Below are positions 25,132-32,586 of a stretch of DNA of 44,833 bases, in pieces. Every line of letters starts with the position of its first letter. The stretch's first letter is position 1. Position numbers and translations under genes: made by a program. The DNA is taken from contig JAFXAW010000024.1 in assembly GCA_017522015.1 (NCBI GenBank), forward strand, positions 1-44,833, written 5' to 3'. The notes under the pieces are model-generated. The model did not search any database. It had not been told where the DNA came from and worked only from the letters and a program-made list of their open reading frames with translations. The DNA is from Oscillospiraceae bacterium. GTDB lineage: Bacteria; Bacillota; Clostridia; Oscillospirales; Oscillospiraceae.

Positions 25132-25914
25132 ATGTTCCGCAAAAGAATTTTTGCGCTTGTGCTTTGTCTGCTGGCCTTGCTTTCTATGGCGGCCTGCGGA
25201 GAAAAGCGCGGCGGCTGCTATATCACTTCCGTCGGGCTGGATGCCCGCACAATCGCCGTGAGCTGCCGGGAGGGCGACCCGCTGTTCGAAACGCTGTATG
25301 CCGCGATGCAGGTGCGCATTGCGGACGGCACGGCGGCGCAGCTCTCGACCCGGTGGTTCGGGGAAAATCTTGTGAATATGGATGGGAACATCGATGCGCT
25401 GGCCGGTATGGAAGTCCAGCCGGGGCGCGTTCTGGTCGTCGGCTATGAGGCGTCTGCAATGCCGCTCTCGGGCAGAGATGAGAAGGAAGAGCCGCAGGGC
25501 TTTGAGGTGGAGCTTGCAAAAAGCGTCTGCGAGCTGCTCGGCTGGGAATACCGTGCCATTCCGATCTCCTCGCAGGACCTTGTCATAGAGCTTGCCAGCG
25601 GGGAAGTGGACTGCGTCTGGGGCGGCATCGGCGCGTCATCCGATACCGGCGTGCAGTCTTTCACCTATATGCAAACGGAATATGTCCTTGTTTCGATGCG
25701 GGATGCGCGGGTTAAAAAGGCCAAAGCCCTCAAGGAAAAGGCGGTTTGCTATCCGCAGTTTGCCGAGGCTGCGGCAGAGACGCTGCAGCTCGCGGACAGG
25801 GCGACGACGGCTGTTGCACTCCAGAATACGGAGGACTGTATTGCGGCGCTGAAAGCCGGACGCTGTGATGCGGTGCTCACGGACAGCATCGCCGCGGCAT
25901 ATTATGCAAGATAG
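25132..25914 (+). CDS. Second circularly permuted solute-binding lipoprotein
   Basis: A 260-residue lipoprotein (lipobox SMAAC, Cys22). The mature N-terminus (residues about 40-82) reads TIAVSCREGDPLFETLYAAM and ADGTAAQLSTRWFGE, which in cluster-3 binding proteins is the very last segment of the chain. From residue 99 a normal lobe I begins (RVLVVGYEASAMPL, GFEVELAKSVCELLGW, EVDCVWGGIGAS), then the hinge (EYVLVSM) and most of lobe II (ALKAGRCDAVLTDSIAAAYY), where the chain stops. The permutation point therefore differs from that of the gene at 22712. GGAGG lies 6 bases before the ATG at 25132. Probably works with the same permease and ATPase. Confidence 0.83.
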   Translation: MFRKRIFALVLCLLALLSMAACGEKRGGCYITSVGLDARTIAVSCREGDPLFETLYAAMQVRIADGTAAQLSTRWFGENLVNMDGNIDALAGMEVQPGRVLVVGYEASAMPLSGRDEKEEPQGFEVELAKSVCELLGWEYRAIPISSQDLVIELASGEVDCVWGGIGASSDTGVQSFTYMQTEYVLVSMRDARVKKAKALKEKAVCYPQFAEAAAETLQLADRATTAVALQNTEDCIAALKAGRCDAVLTDSIAAAYYAR

Positions 25915-25948
25915 ACTTTGTATGAAATTACAAATTCTGCGTAAATGC

Positions 25949-25977
25949 TTGAAAGCCGGGGAGAAGTGCTGTATGAT
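25949..25977 (+). promoter_or_regulatory. Promoter for the corrinoid protein gene
   Basis: TTGAAA at 25949-25954, a 17-base spacer and TATGAT at 25972-25977; leader about 58 bases. Confidence 0.75.
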
Positions 25978-26040
25978 AACAGCAACAAACTGTGTATCGG
26001 GTCAACGGTATGCAGAATACAGATTTTGGAGGATATACCT

Positions 26041-26667
26041 ATGCTTAACGCAGTAGCAAGTGCTGTCGAGTCCGGCAAGCTGAAGAAGATCGAAGGCATC
26101 GTGCAGGAGGCCGTCGACGCTGGCGTTCCCGCTGGTGAGATTCTGGACACCATGATCGCCACCATGGGCGTTGTTGGTGACAAGTTCCAGCGCAACGAGA
26201 TTTTCGTTCCCGAGATGCTGGTTGCCGCTCTGACCATGAAGAAGGGCGTTTCCGTCATTCAGCCCCTCCTCGCTGGCGACGCCGGCGCGAAGTACGGCAA
26301 GTTCATCCTGGGCACCGTCGCTGGTGACCTGCATGACATCGGCAAGAACCTCGTCGGCCTGATGGTCGAGTCCGCTGGCTTCGAGGTCATCGACCTTGGC
26401 GTCGACGTGCCCGCCGAGAAGTTCGTCGAGGCCATCAAGGCCAACCCCGACTGCAAGGTCGTTGGTGTTTCCGCCCTGCTGACCACCACCATGGAAGCCA
26501 TGAAGGTCACCGTCGAGGCGATCAAGGCTGCTGGTCTGTGCTCTCAGGTTAAGATCATGGTTGGTGGCGCCCCCATCACCCCCGAGTTCGCCGCCGAGAT
26601 CGGTGCGGACGCTTACACTCCCGATGCCGGCTCCGCCGCGCAGAAGGCTGTCGAGCTCGCTCAGTAA
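26041..26667 (+). CDS. Corrinoid protein of a methyltransferase system
   Basis: A 208-residue cobalamin carrier of the MtaC/MtbC/DhaC-like kind that ferries a methyl group between two methyltransferases. Residues about 1-85 form the helical cap (B12-binding 2), and residues 88-208 the Rossmann B12-binding domain with D96-x-H98-x-x-G101 in GDLHDIGKN; His98 is the expected cobalt ligand. SALLTTTM and VGGAPITPEFAAEIGADAY, which hold the nucleotide tail, are also present. Codon use is strongly biased to GTC, GGC and AAG, a sign of high expression. GGAGGA is 7 bases before the ATG at 26041. It is monocistronic. The five UroD-family proteins 8 kb downstream are the likely partners. Confidence 0.92.
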   Translation: MLNAVASAVESGKLKKIEGIVQEAVDAGVPAGEILDTMIATMGVVGDKFQRNEIFVPEMLVAALTMKKGVSVIQPLLAGDAGAKYGKFILGTVAGDLHDIGKNLVGLMVESAGFEVIDLGVDVPAEKFVEAIKANPDCKVVGVSALLTTTMEAMKVTVEAIKAAGLCSQVKIMVGGAPITPEFAAEIGADAYTPDAGSAAQKAVELAQ

Positions 26668-26688
26668 TCGAACAGTTCTGACAAAGTT

Positions 26689-26719
26689 AAAACAGGGTGG
26701 AATTTTCCACCCTGTTTTT
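26689..26719 (+). terminator. Terminator after the corrinoid gene
   Basis: A perfect 14-bp stem (AAAACAGGGTGGAA at 26689-26702 and complement 26705-26718) ending in five T. Confidence 0.88.
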
Positions 26720-26745
26720 CTTATGCCCAAAATGAAGGCCGTATC

Positions 26746-27027
26746 CTATAGCCATTTTCTCTTTCTGCCCGGCTTGCAGCGTTGACATTCCCCGGGTACA
26801 TTGACAAGAATGATATCCTTTCCGATGCGCTCGATGCATCCCCAGGGCAGATAGAAGTCGTCTTCGTGTCCGAGCAGTCCGAAAAACCGGTAGGGGCCCG
26901 GAACGATCAGTGCGGTGGCTCTACCGTCTTTTGTGTCCAGTTCTATGTCGCAGACGTAACCCAGACGAAATCCGGTACAGATGTTGATTACTTCTTTGCA
27001 TTGAAGCTCTGCAATACGGCAGAACAT
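26746..27027 (-). CDS. YlmC/YmxH family sporulation protein
   Basis: A 93-residue protein with a PRC-barrel-like fold: CRIAELQCKEVINICTGFRL, GYVCDIELDTKDGRATALIV and LPWGCIERIGKDIILV are the family pattern. YlmC/YmxH proteins are linked to sporulation in Bacillus and Clostridium, but their action is not known. The C-terminus adds ECQRCKPGRKRK, a basic tail with a CxxC pair. Its ribosome binding site (AGGGGGGAGCGCT before ATG) is wholly inside one arm of a perfect 17-bp inverted repeat, suggesting translational control. Confidence 0.85.
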   Translation of the reverse strand: MFCRIAELQCKEVINICTGFRLGYVCDIELDTKDGRATALIVPGPYRFFGLLGHEDDFYLPWGCIERIGKDIILVNVPGECQRCKPGRKRKWL

Positions 27028-27070
27028 AGCGCTCCCCCCTCATAATTCAAGGATATGAGGGGGGAGCGCT
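27028..27070 (-). promoter_or_regulatory. 17-bp hairpin that buries the ylmC ribosome binding site
   Basis: TATGAGGGGGGAGCGCT and its exact complement AGCGCTCCCCCCTCATA occupy 27028-27044 and 27054-27070, with a 9-base loop. The arm next to the ylmC ATG contains the Shine-Dalgarno sequence. No T-run follows in either direction, so it is not a standard terminator. On the minus strand a TATAAT (27086-27081) and a TATGAT (27077-27072) lie just upstream, so a transcript may begin close to the hairpin. Confidence 0.7.
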
Positions 27071-27145
27071 TATCATACGGATTATATTGTTCGGCGTTTC
27101 AAAAGAAGAACCGAATCAGCACACAACGCGCCGATCTGTGCGTTT

Positions 27146-27439
27146 TCAGCGTTGTGCAAGCGCACGGTCAAGCCATACGCTGGCGACGTCCATTGCGGAG
27201 AAAAGACTGTCCTTCTCGCTCTTTTTGACTACGCGATCCCGGCTCTTGAGGTCGGGCGCTGTGAGCTGGAGCTGGACGGAGACTTTTGTTGCGACGTCCA
27301 AATCCTTAATCTTTTTGGTCTCCAGAACCTGCATCATGATGATATATTTATCCGCCATGCTGCCGAAGTAAATCAGATTGTCCTTGCGGCGCAGAGGATG
27401 GCCGCGATACTCCAGCACTTTTTCGGGCTGCTTTGCCAT
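27146..27439 (-). CDS. Conserved hypothetical protein
   Basis: A 97-residue soluble protein I cannot assign. It has an N-terminal EKVLEYRGHPLRRKDNLIYF with strand-turn character, then KYIIMMQVLETKKIKDLDVA and a charged C-terminal helix ending in SVWLDRALAQR. There are no Cys and no membrane segments. AGGAG lies 9 bases before the ATG, and a near-consensus promoter overlapping a palindrome is upstream, so the gene is real and probably regulated. It resembles, from memory, small proteins seen in related clostridia. Confidence 0.7.
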   Translation of the reverse strand: MAKQPEKVLEYRGHPLRRKDNLIYFGSMADKYIIMMQVLETKKIKDLDVATKVSVQLQLTAPDLKSRDRVVKKSEKDSLFSAMDVASVWLDRALAQR

Positions 27440-27472
27440 TGCTTATCACTCCTATCGTGCATACATAACCGA

Positions 27473-27501
27473 ATTGTAACACATTGTTGACAAAACGTCA
27501 A
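27473..27501 (-). promoter_or_regulatory. Promoter of the 97-residue protein gene
   Basis: On the minus strand: TTGACG (27501-27496), 17-base spacer, TACAAT (27478-27473). Confidence 0.75.
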
Positions 27502-27505
27502 CAAT
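27483..27505. promoter_or_regulatory. Operator-like palindrome over the -35 of the 97-residue protein gene
   Basis: ATTGTTGAC (27483-27491), five bases, and its exact complement GTCAACAAT (27497-27505). The 9-bp arms overlap the -35 hexamer and spacer. The arm sequence recalls BirA- or Rex-like sites, but the 5-base spacing fits neither. Confidence 0.55.
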
Positions 27506-27663
27506 CTTTGCCGTCGGACCCGTTCAAATGGCCCAAAACATGGGAAATACTTGGAAAGTGGGGAAGAAAACTGGGGAAAATGCAGGGAAGCGGAAAGAAA
27601 AACGAATAACGGAAAGTGCAAAAGAATCGGGAAGCGGGGATGTCGGGAGGAAAGCGCCGGGTG

Positions 27664-29721
27664 TCAGTTGAACTGGCCGTTCTGCACGGCGAGAAGACGC
27701 TCAACCTGCGTACGAAGCGGCGCGTGTTCCGGCAGCGACAGGCTCGGGTCGCGGTCGAGAATGGCTTTGGAGGCAGCCTGCGCGCTGGTCAGTACGTCCA
27801 TATCCGTGCAAAAATCAGCGATGCGCATCTCCGGCAGGCCATGCTGCCGCTGGCCGAAGAAATCACCGGGGCCGCGAATGCGCAGATCCTCGCCGGCGAT
27901 GCGGAAGCCGTCCGTCGTCTCGTGCATGACGGACAAACGCTTGCGCGCCTCCTCGCTGCTTGCGCCCGAAACGAGCACGCAGTAGCTCTTGTGCTGCCCG
28001 CGTCCTACGCGGCCGCGCAGCTGGTGCAGCTGGCTCAGACCAAAGCGGTCTGCGTTTTCCACAATCATCAGCGCGGCGTTCGGAACGTCCACGCCGACCT
28101 CAATCACGGTGGTGGACACGAGCACGTCCATCTCGCCTTTGGAGAAGCGGAGCATGATGTCCTCCTTGTCCCGGAGCTTCATCCGCCCGTGAATGCAGCC
28201 GATGCGCAGTTCCGGCAGCTGCTTTTCCTGCAGCTCGACGGCAAAGGCTTCTGCGGATTTGACGTTTTCCGGCAGCGCCTCGCTCTCCTCGACCATGGGG
28301 CAGACAACGAAAACCTGCCGTCCCTCGCCGACCAGCTTGCGGATGAAGGCGTTGAGACGCGCGCGGTAACGCTCGTCCACAACGAAGGTATCCACCTTCT
28401 GCCGGCCCGGCGGCAGCTCGTCAATGACAGAAATGTCCAGCTCACCGTAGATCATCAGCGCGAGCGTGCGCGGAATGGGCGTGGCGGACATGACCAGCGT
28501 GTGCGGGCGTTCGCCCTTCTGCCCGAGCGTGTTGCGCTGTTCGACGCCGAAGCGGTGCTGCTCGTCGGTGATGACAAGCGCGAGATCCCGGAAGCACACG
28601 TCTCCGGTCAGCAGCGCGTGCGTGCCGACGGCAACATCAACCTCGCCGCTTTGCAGCGCCTCCCGTGCGAGACGTTTTTGCTTTGCTGTCATGGAACCGG
28701 TCAGCAGGAGCACGCGCATGCCGAAGGGCTTGAGCAGGGAACTGAGCGTGCGGAAATGCTGCTCGGCAAGAATCCCGGTCGGCGCCATGAAGGCGGCCTG
28801 TTTTCCGCATTTGCAGCAGGCCCAGATGCAGGCGGCGGCAACAAGGGTTTTGCCGCTGCCGACGTCGCCCTGAACGAGACGGTTCATCGGCGCACCGGAG
28901 GCCATGTCCCGCAGCGCGTCGTCCACCGCGCGACGCTGTGCCGCGGTCGGCGAATAGGGAAGCGAGTCATAAAAGGCCTGCGGCGATAACTCCGGCAGCG
29001 GTGCGCACGGCTCTTTCGCCCGGCGGCCGCGCAGGAAGCCAAGCGCGCAGGTGAGTGTAAACAGTTCCTCAAAGATCAGCCGCCGGCGCGCGATGTCCAG
29101 CGCGGAGTAATCGGCTGGGAAGTGGATGTTTTCGTAGGCGTAGAGCGCGTGACAGAGCTGATACTGTTCCCGTGTGCTTTCCGGCAGCGCCTCGGGCAGC
29201 TTGTCGCCGCAGGCGGCAAGTCCGCTGCGCACGGCGTCCGCGATCAGCTTCTGGGAGATGCCGGAGGAGAGTCGATAGACGGGCATAATCCGGCCTGTGA
29301 CCCGTCCGGCGGCCGCTTCCGGCTCGAAGAGCGGGTTAATCAGCGTCAGACGCTGCGCCGTGCCGCCAAGCCTGCCGTAAAACACATAGCTCTCGCCCCT
29401 GTGCAGCTGCGTTTTGTAGTAGCTCTGGTTGAAATAGGTCACGTCAACCGCGCCGCCCTCGTCCACAATGCGGAATTTCAGAAGCTCCATGCCGCGACGG
29501 ACATGGCTGAGAACGGGTTCGTTTGCGATGATGGCGCGGATGCAGATGGTTTCGTCCGGCAAACACTCGGCGATCGGCTTGAAGCTTGTGCGGTCCTCGT
29601 AAGCGCGCGGGAAATAGCCCACGAGAGAGCCGAGATCCGTGACCCCGAGTTTGGAGAGCAGCTTGGCGCGCTTTTCCCCGATACCCTTGATGTACTGCAC
29701 GCTCGTATCCAGCTCCGCCAC
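27664..29721 (-). CDS. recG: ATP-dependent DNA helicase RecG
   Basis: A 685-residue helicase that reverses stalled replication forks and processes branched DNA. The N-terminal wedge domain (OB fold) lies at residues about 45-150. The motor follows: Walker A QGDVGSGKTLVAAACIWAC, motif II as DEQHRFGVEQRN (DEQH box), motif III SATPIPRTLAL, and the C-terminal VIEVGVDVPNA and QLHQLRGRVGR. GTG at 29721 is chosen because AAGGGAGG lies 7 bases upstream and RecG proteins begin at this point (SVQYIKGIGEKRAKLL). An in-frame upstream ATG would add 39 atypical residues. Confidence 0.95.
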   Translation of the reverse strand: MAELDTSVQYIKGIGEKRAKLLSKLGVTDLGSLVGYFPRAYEDRTSFKPIAECLPDETICIRAIIANEPVLSHVRRGMELLKFRIVDEGGAVDVTYFNQSYYKTQLHRGESYVFYGRLGGTAQRLTLINPLFEPEAAAGRVTGRIMPVYRLSSGISQKLIADAVRSGLAACGDKLPEALPESTREQYQLCHALYAYENIHFPADYSALDIARRRLIFEELFTLTCALGFLRGRRAKEPCAPLPELSPQAFYDSLPYSPTAAQRRAVDDALRDMASGAPMNRLVQGDVGSGKTLVAAACIWACCKCGKQAAFMAPTGILAEQHFRTLSSLLKPFGMRVLLLTGSMTAKQKRLAREALQSGEVDVAVGTHALLTGDVCFRDLALVITDEQHRFGVEQRNTLGQKGERPHTLVMSATPIPRTLALMIYGELDISVIDELPPGRQKVDTFVVDERYRARLNAFIRKLVGEGRQVFVVCPMVEESEALPENVKSAEAFAVELQEKQLPELRIGCIHGRMKLRDKEDIMLRFSKGEMDVLVSTTVIEVGVDVPNAALMIVENADRFGLSQLHQLRGRVGRGQHKSYCVLVSGASSEEARKRLSVMHETTDGFRIAGEDLRIRGPGDFFGQRQHGLPEMRIADFCTDMDVLTSAQAASKAILDRDPSLSLPEHAPLRTQVERLLAVQNGQFN

Positions 29722-29759
29722 AGGCCACCCTCCCTTCCGGTTCGTACTCTTTATAATAT

Positions 29760-29788
29760 AGAATAGCACAGTGAGCGGGAAAAAGCAA
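29760..29788 (-). promoter_or_regulatory. Promoter for recG
   Basis: On the minus strand: TTGCTT (29788-29783), 17-base spacer, TATTCT (29765-29760) with TGC just before it (extended -10). Confidence 0.5.
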
Positions 29789-29828
29789 AGCAATTTACGT
29801 CGAGACGCTGCGGAATGCAGATTCACTC

Positions 29829-29857
29829 TTGAATTCATGCGGCAGTTCGGTTAAAAT
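29829..29857 (+). promoter_or_regulatory. Promoter for the small membrane protein gene
   Basis: TTGAAT at 29829-29834, a 17-base spacer and TAAAAT at 29852-29857. Confidence 0.6.
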
Positions 29858-29929
29858 GTTAAGCATGGCTTTCTGCCGCACAATTCCGGATCTGCCGCGC
29901 GCAGACCGGAGAACGGAAAGGGACAGATC

Positions 29930-30310
29930 ATGGCATACGTATTTCTTATCCTTGCGATATATTGCATATTCATCTCGATCCGGCGTTTTTCCGGAAAAAA
30001 GCTGCCCGTGTACGTGGCAAAAGATCCGGATCTCTCGCGCGGACAGATTGCGTTCTGGGGCCGCAACAACGGCTATTCGATGCTGTTCTGGGCGGGCTTT
30101 TCCGTGACGATGAGCGCGTGGATGCTGTTTGGCCATTGGGTCATCCTGATCCCGCTTGTGCTTTTGGCTGTGGGCGGTTTCTTCTTTTCCCTGCGCGGCT
30201 CCAATGCGCTGCGCAACAGAACCGGCAAATACGATGCGCCGGAAGATAAAAAGCCGGGAAAAGGTGTTGCCGTGCGCAAAAAGAAGAGAAAGAAGAAAAA
30301 GAAAAAATAA
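29930..30310 (+). CDS. Small membrane protein with poly-lysine tail
   Basis: A 126-residue protein with no family I recognise. It has an N-terminal membrane helix (YVFLILAIYCIFISI), a short loop with YVAKDPDLSRGQIAFWGR, and two further helices around SMLFWAGFSVTMSAW and WVILIPLVLLAVGGFFF, followed by a cytoplasmic-type basic tail that ends KKKRKKKKKK. GGAAAGGGA precedes the ATG. A basic tail of this density would bind nucleic acid or acidic phospholipid, but that is a guess. It has its own promoter, divergent from recG. Confidence 0.7.
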   Translation: MAYVFLILAIYCIFISIRRFSGKKLPVYVAKDPDLSRGQIAFWGRNNGYSMLFWAGFSVTMSAWMLFGHWVILIPLVLLAVGGFFFSLRGSNALRNRTGKYDAPEDKKPGKGVAVRKKKRKKKKKK

Positions 30311-30453
30311 TACGAGTGCGTTGGCGGATGAGAAGCGTGTTTTGTCCATCTGCGGGGTTCTTGCGATTGCAGCAACGGAATAAATCTGATGCATTGCAAT
30401 AGTATTTTATCTGTGACGGACTTCGTTACATTCTGTTTTGGAGGCGGCGCAAC

Positions 30454-31296
30454 ATGAAATTTACAAAAATGCAGGGCGCTGGTAACGACTATGTTTACGT
30501 CAACTGCTTTTCAGAGGATTTGCCGGAGGAGGCGCGAAGCGCGCTCGCGGTGAAGCTCTCAAACCGGAACTTCGGCGTCGGCAGTGACGGACTCATCTGT
30601 ATTTGCCCGTCCGACAAAGCGGACTTCCGGATGGACATGTATAACGCGGACGGTTCGCGTTCCGGTATGTGCGGCAACGGCATCCGCTGTGTGGGAAAAT
30701 ATGTCCACGACCGCGGGCTGACGGACAAGACCGAACTTGTAATCGAAACCGGAGCCGGTTTGCGCAGGCTGTCGCTTACGCTGACGGACGGTCAGGTCAG
30801 CGCGGTGACGGTGGATATGGGCGCGCCGATCTTTACGCCGGCGGAGATCCCGGTTCTTGCCGAGGGGGAGAGTTTCATTGCCCAAACTGTAGAGGTGGAT
30901 GGGCGTGCGTGGAAGGTGACGGCGCTTTCCGTCGGGAATCCCCATGCGGTCATCTTTGTGGAAGAGGACGTAGAGGAGCTCGACCTGCTGCGGCTCGGGC
31001 CGCTATTTGAAAACCATCCGCTGTTTCCGCAGCGCGTCAATACGGAATTTGTGAATGTCCTGCCGGACGGCAGGCTGAAAATGCTTGTCTGGGAGCGCGG
31101 GAGCGGCGAAACGCTGGCCTGCGGCACCGGCGCCACGGCAACCCTTGTCGCCGCCACGCTCTGCGGCTTTGCCGACGGGGAGGCGGACGTTCTTCTGCGC
31201 GGCGGCACCCTGCACATCCGCTGGGACCGCGAGAGCAACACGGTGTATATGACCGGCCCTGCCGCCTTTGTGTTTGACGGCGAGCTTTGCGAATAG
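30454..31296 (+). CDS. dapF: Diaminopimelate epimerase
   Basis: A 280-residue enzyme converting LL- to meso-diaminopimelate for lysine and peptidoglycan. The two catalytic Cys are in MCGNGIRCVGKYV (first Cys about residue 73) and LACGTGATATLVAA (about residue 223). N-terminal KFTKMQGAGNDYVYVN is the family start. TTGGAGGCGG precedes the ATG. It is the first gene of a dapF-dapL-glmS cluster with 37- and 44-base gaps and no terminators, and the next gene makes its substrate. Confidence 0.96.
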   Translation: MKFTKMQGAGNDYVYVNCFSEDLPEEARSALAVKLSNRNFGVGSDGLICICPSDKADFRMDMYNADGSRSGMCGNGIRCVGKYVHDRGLTDKTELVIETGAGLRRLSLTLTDGQVSAVTVDMGAPIFTPAEIPVLAEGESFIAQTVEVDGRAWKVTALSVGNPHAVIFVEEDVEELDLLRLGPLFENHPLFPQRVNTEFVNVLPDGRLKMLVWERGSGETLACGTGATATLVAATLCGFADGEADVLLRGGTLHIRWDRESNTVYMTGPAAFVFDGELCE

Positions 31297-31333
31297 CCGA
31301 CATTTCGGCGCACAAAAAGGGAGCTGAATAAAA

Positions 31334-32542
31334 TTGATTAAAATCAACCAGAACTACCTGAAACTGCCGGGAGGCTATCTGTTTCCGGAGATCGGCCGCC
31401 GCGTGCGTGCCTTTGAAAATCCGTCCAAGCCGCTGATCCGTCTCGGCATCGGCGATGTGACGCGTCCGCTTGCACCGGTCGTGATTGAGGCCATGCACAA
31501 GGCAGTCGAGGAGATGGGTCATAAGGACACTTTCCGCGGCTACTGTGAGGAGACCTGCGGAGCTTACGATTTCCTCCGCTTCGCCATCCGGGACGATTAC
31601 CTGCGGCGCGGCGTGGACATTGCCGACGATGAGATCTTTGTTTCCGACGGCGCGAAGAGCGACTGCGGCAATATTGGGGATATTCTGGACGCGGACAACG
31701 TGGTTGCCGTGTGCGACCCCGTGTACCCCGTCTACGTGGACACAAGTGCCATGGCCGGCCGCGCGGGCGAATACAACGGCACGCACTGGACGAACCTGAT
31801 CTATATGCCCTGCACGGCGGAAAACGGTTTTATTCCCGAACTGCCCGAGCGCGTGCCGGACATCATCTATCTTTGCTTCCCGAACAACCCCACGGGCGCG
31901 GTTGCAACGAAGGAGCAGCTGAAAGCCTGGGTGGATTATGCCCGCAGTCATGGCTCTCTGATTCTGTTCGACGGCGCTTATGAGGCCTTTATTTCCGAGC
32001 CGGAGATTCCGCACAGCATCTTCGAGATCGAGGGCGCGAAGGAATGCGCGATTGAGTTCCGCTCCTTCTCCAAAACGGCGGGCTTCACCGGCACGCGCTG
32101 CGCGTACACGGTGATCCCGAAGGAGCTTGAGCTCGGCGGCGGCAACCTCAACGCCATGTGGAACCGCCGGCAGAGCACGAAATTCAACGGTGTGCCCTAT
32201 GTGATTCAGCGTGCTGCGGAAGCCACGCTCACGGAGGCCGGCCGTGCGCAGACGCGCGAGACGATTCAGTATTATATGAACAACGCGCGGGTGATTCGGG
32301 ACGGACTTTCCAAAGCGGGCCTGCAGGTTTACGGCGGCGTCAATGCGCCCTATATCTGGTTCCGCACGCCGGACGGCATGGACTCCTGGAAGTTCTTTGA
32401 CCGTCTGCTGTACGAGGCCTGCGTTGTCACAACGCCGGGTGCGGGCTTCGGTCCGAGCGGCGAGGGCTATATCCGCGTGACCGCATTCGGTGATGCGGAT
32501 GCCACGCATGAGGCGGTGGAGCGCATTCTCTCCGTCATGTAA
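31334..32542 (+). CDS. dapL: LL-diaminopimelate aminotransferase
   Basis: A 402-residue PLP enzyme (class I/II aminotransferase) that makes LL-diaminopimelate from tetrahydrodipicolinate in one step, so this organism uses the aminotransferase route to lysine. The N-terminus [21 protein letters not shown] is characteristic. [17 protein letters not shown] and the PLP-lysine motif [14 protein letters not shown] follow. The start is TTG at 31334, with GGGAGCTG about 8 bases upstream; no ATG is closer to the family start. It directly follows dapF. Confidence 0.95.
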   Translation: MIKINQNYLKLPGGYLFPEIGRRVRAFENPSKPLIRLGIGDVTRPLAPVVIEAMHKAVEEMGHKDTFRGYCEETCGAYDFLRFAIRDDYLRRGVDIADDEIFVSDGAKSDCGNIGDILDADNVVAVCDPVYPVYVDTSAMAGRAGEYNGTHWTNLIYMPCTAENGFIPELPERVPDIIYLCFPNNPTGAVATKEQLKAWVDYARSHGSLILFDGAYEAFISEPEIPHSIFEIEGAKECAIEFRSFSKTAGFTGTRCAYTVIPKELELGGGNLNAMWNRRQSTKFNGVPYVIQRAAEATLTEAGRAQTRETIQYYMNNARVIRDGLSKAGLQVYGGVNAPYIWFRTPDGMDSWKFFDRLLYEACVVTTPGAGFGPSGEGYIRVTAFGDADATHEAVERILSVM

Positions 32543-32586
32543 GCACAGCACCGAGAGAACGGGAAAAAAGCTGGAGGTATTACCGT

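Noticed and set aside
27483-27505. Assigning the palindrome to BirA or Rex
   Set aside because: The arms are similar, but the distance between half-sites fits neither regulator as I know them, and no biotin or NADH-linked gene follows.
32543-32586. glmS ribozyme upstream of glmS
   Set aside because: The gap to dapL is only 44 bases, far too short for the ribozyme core.
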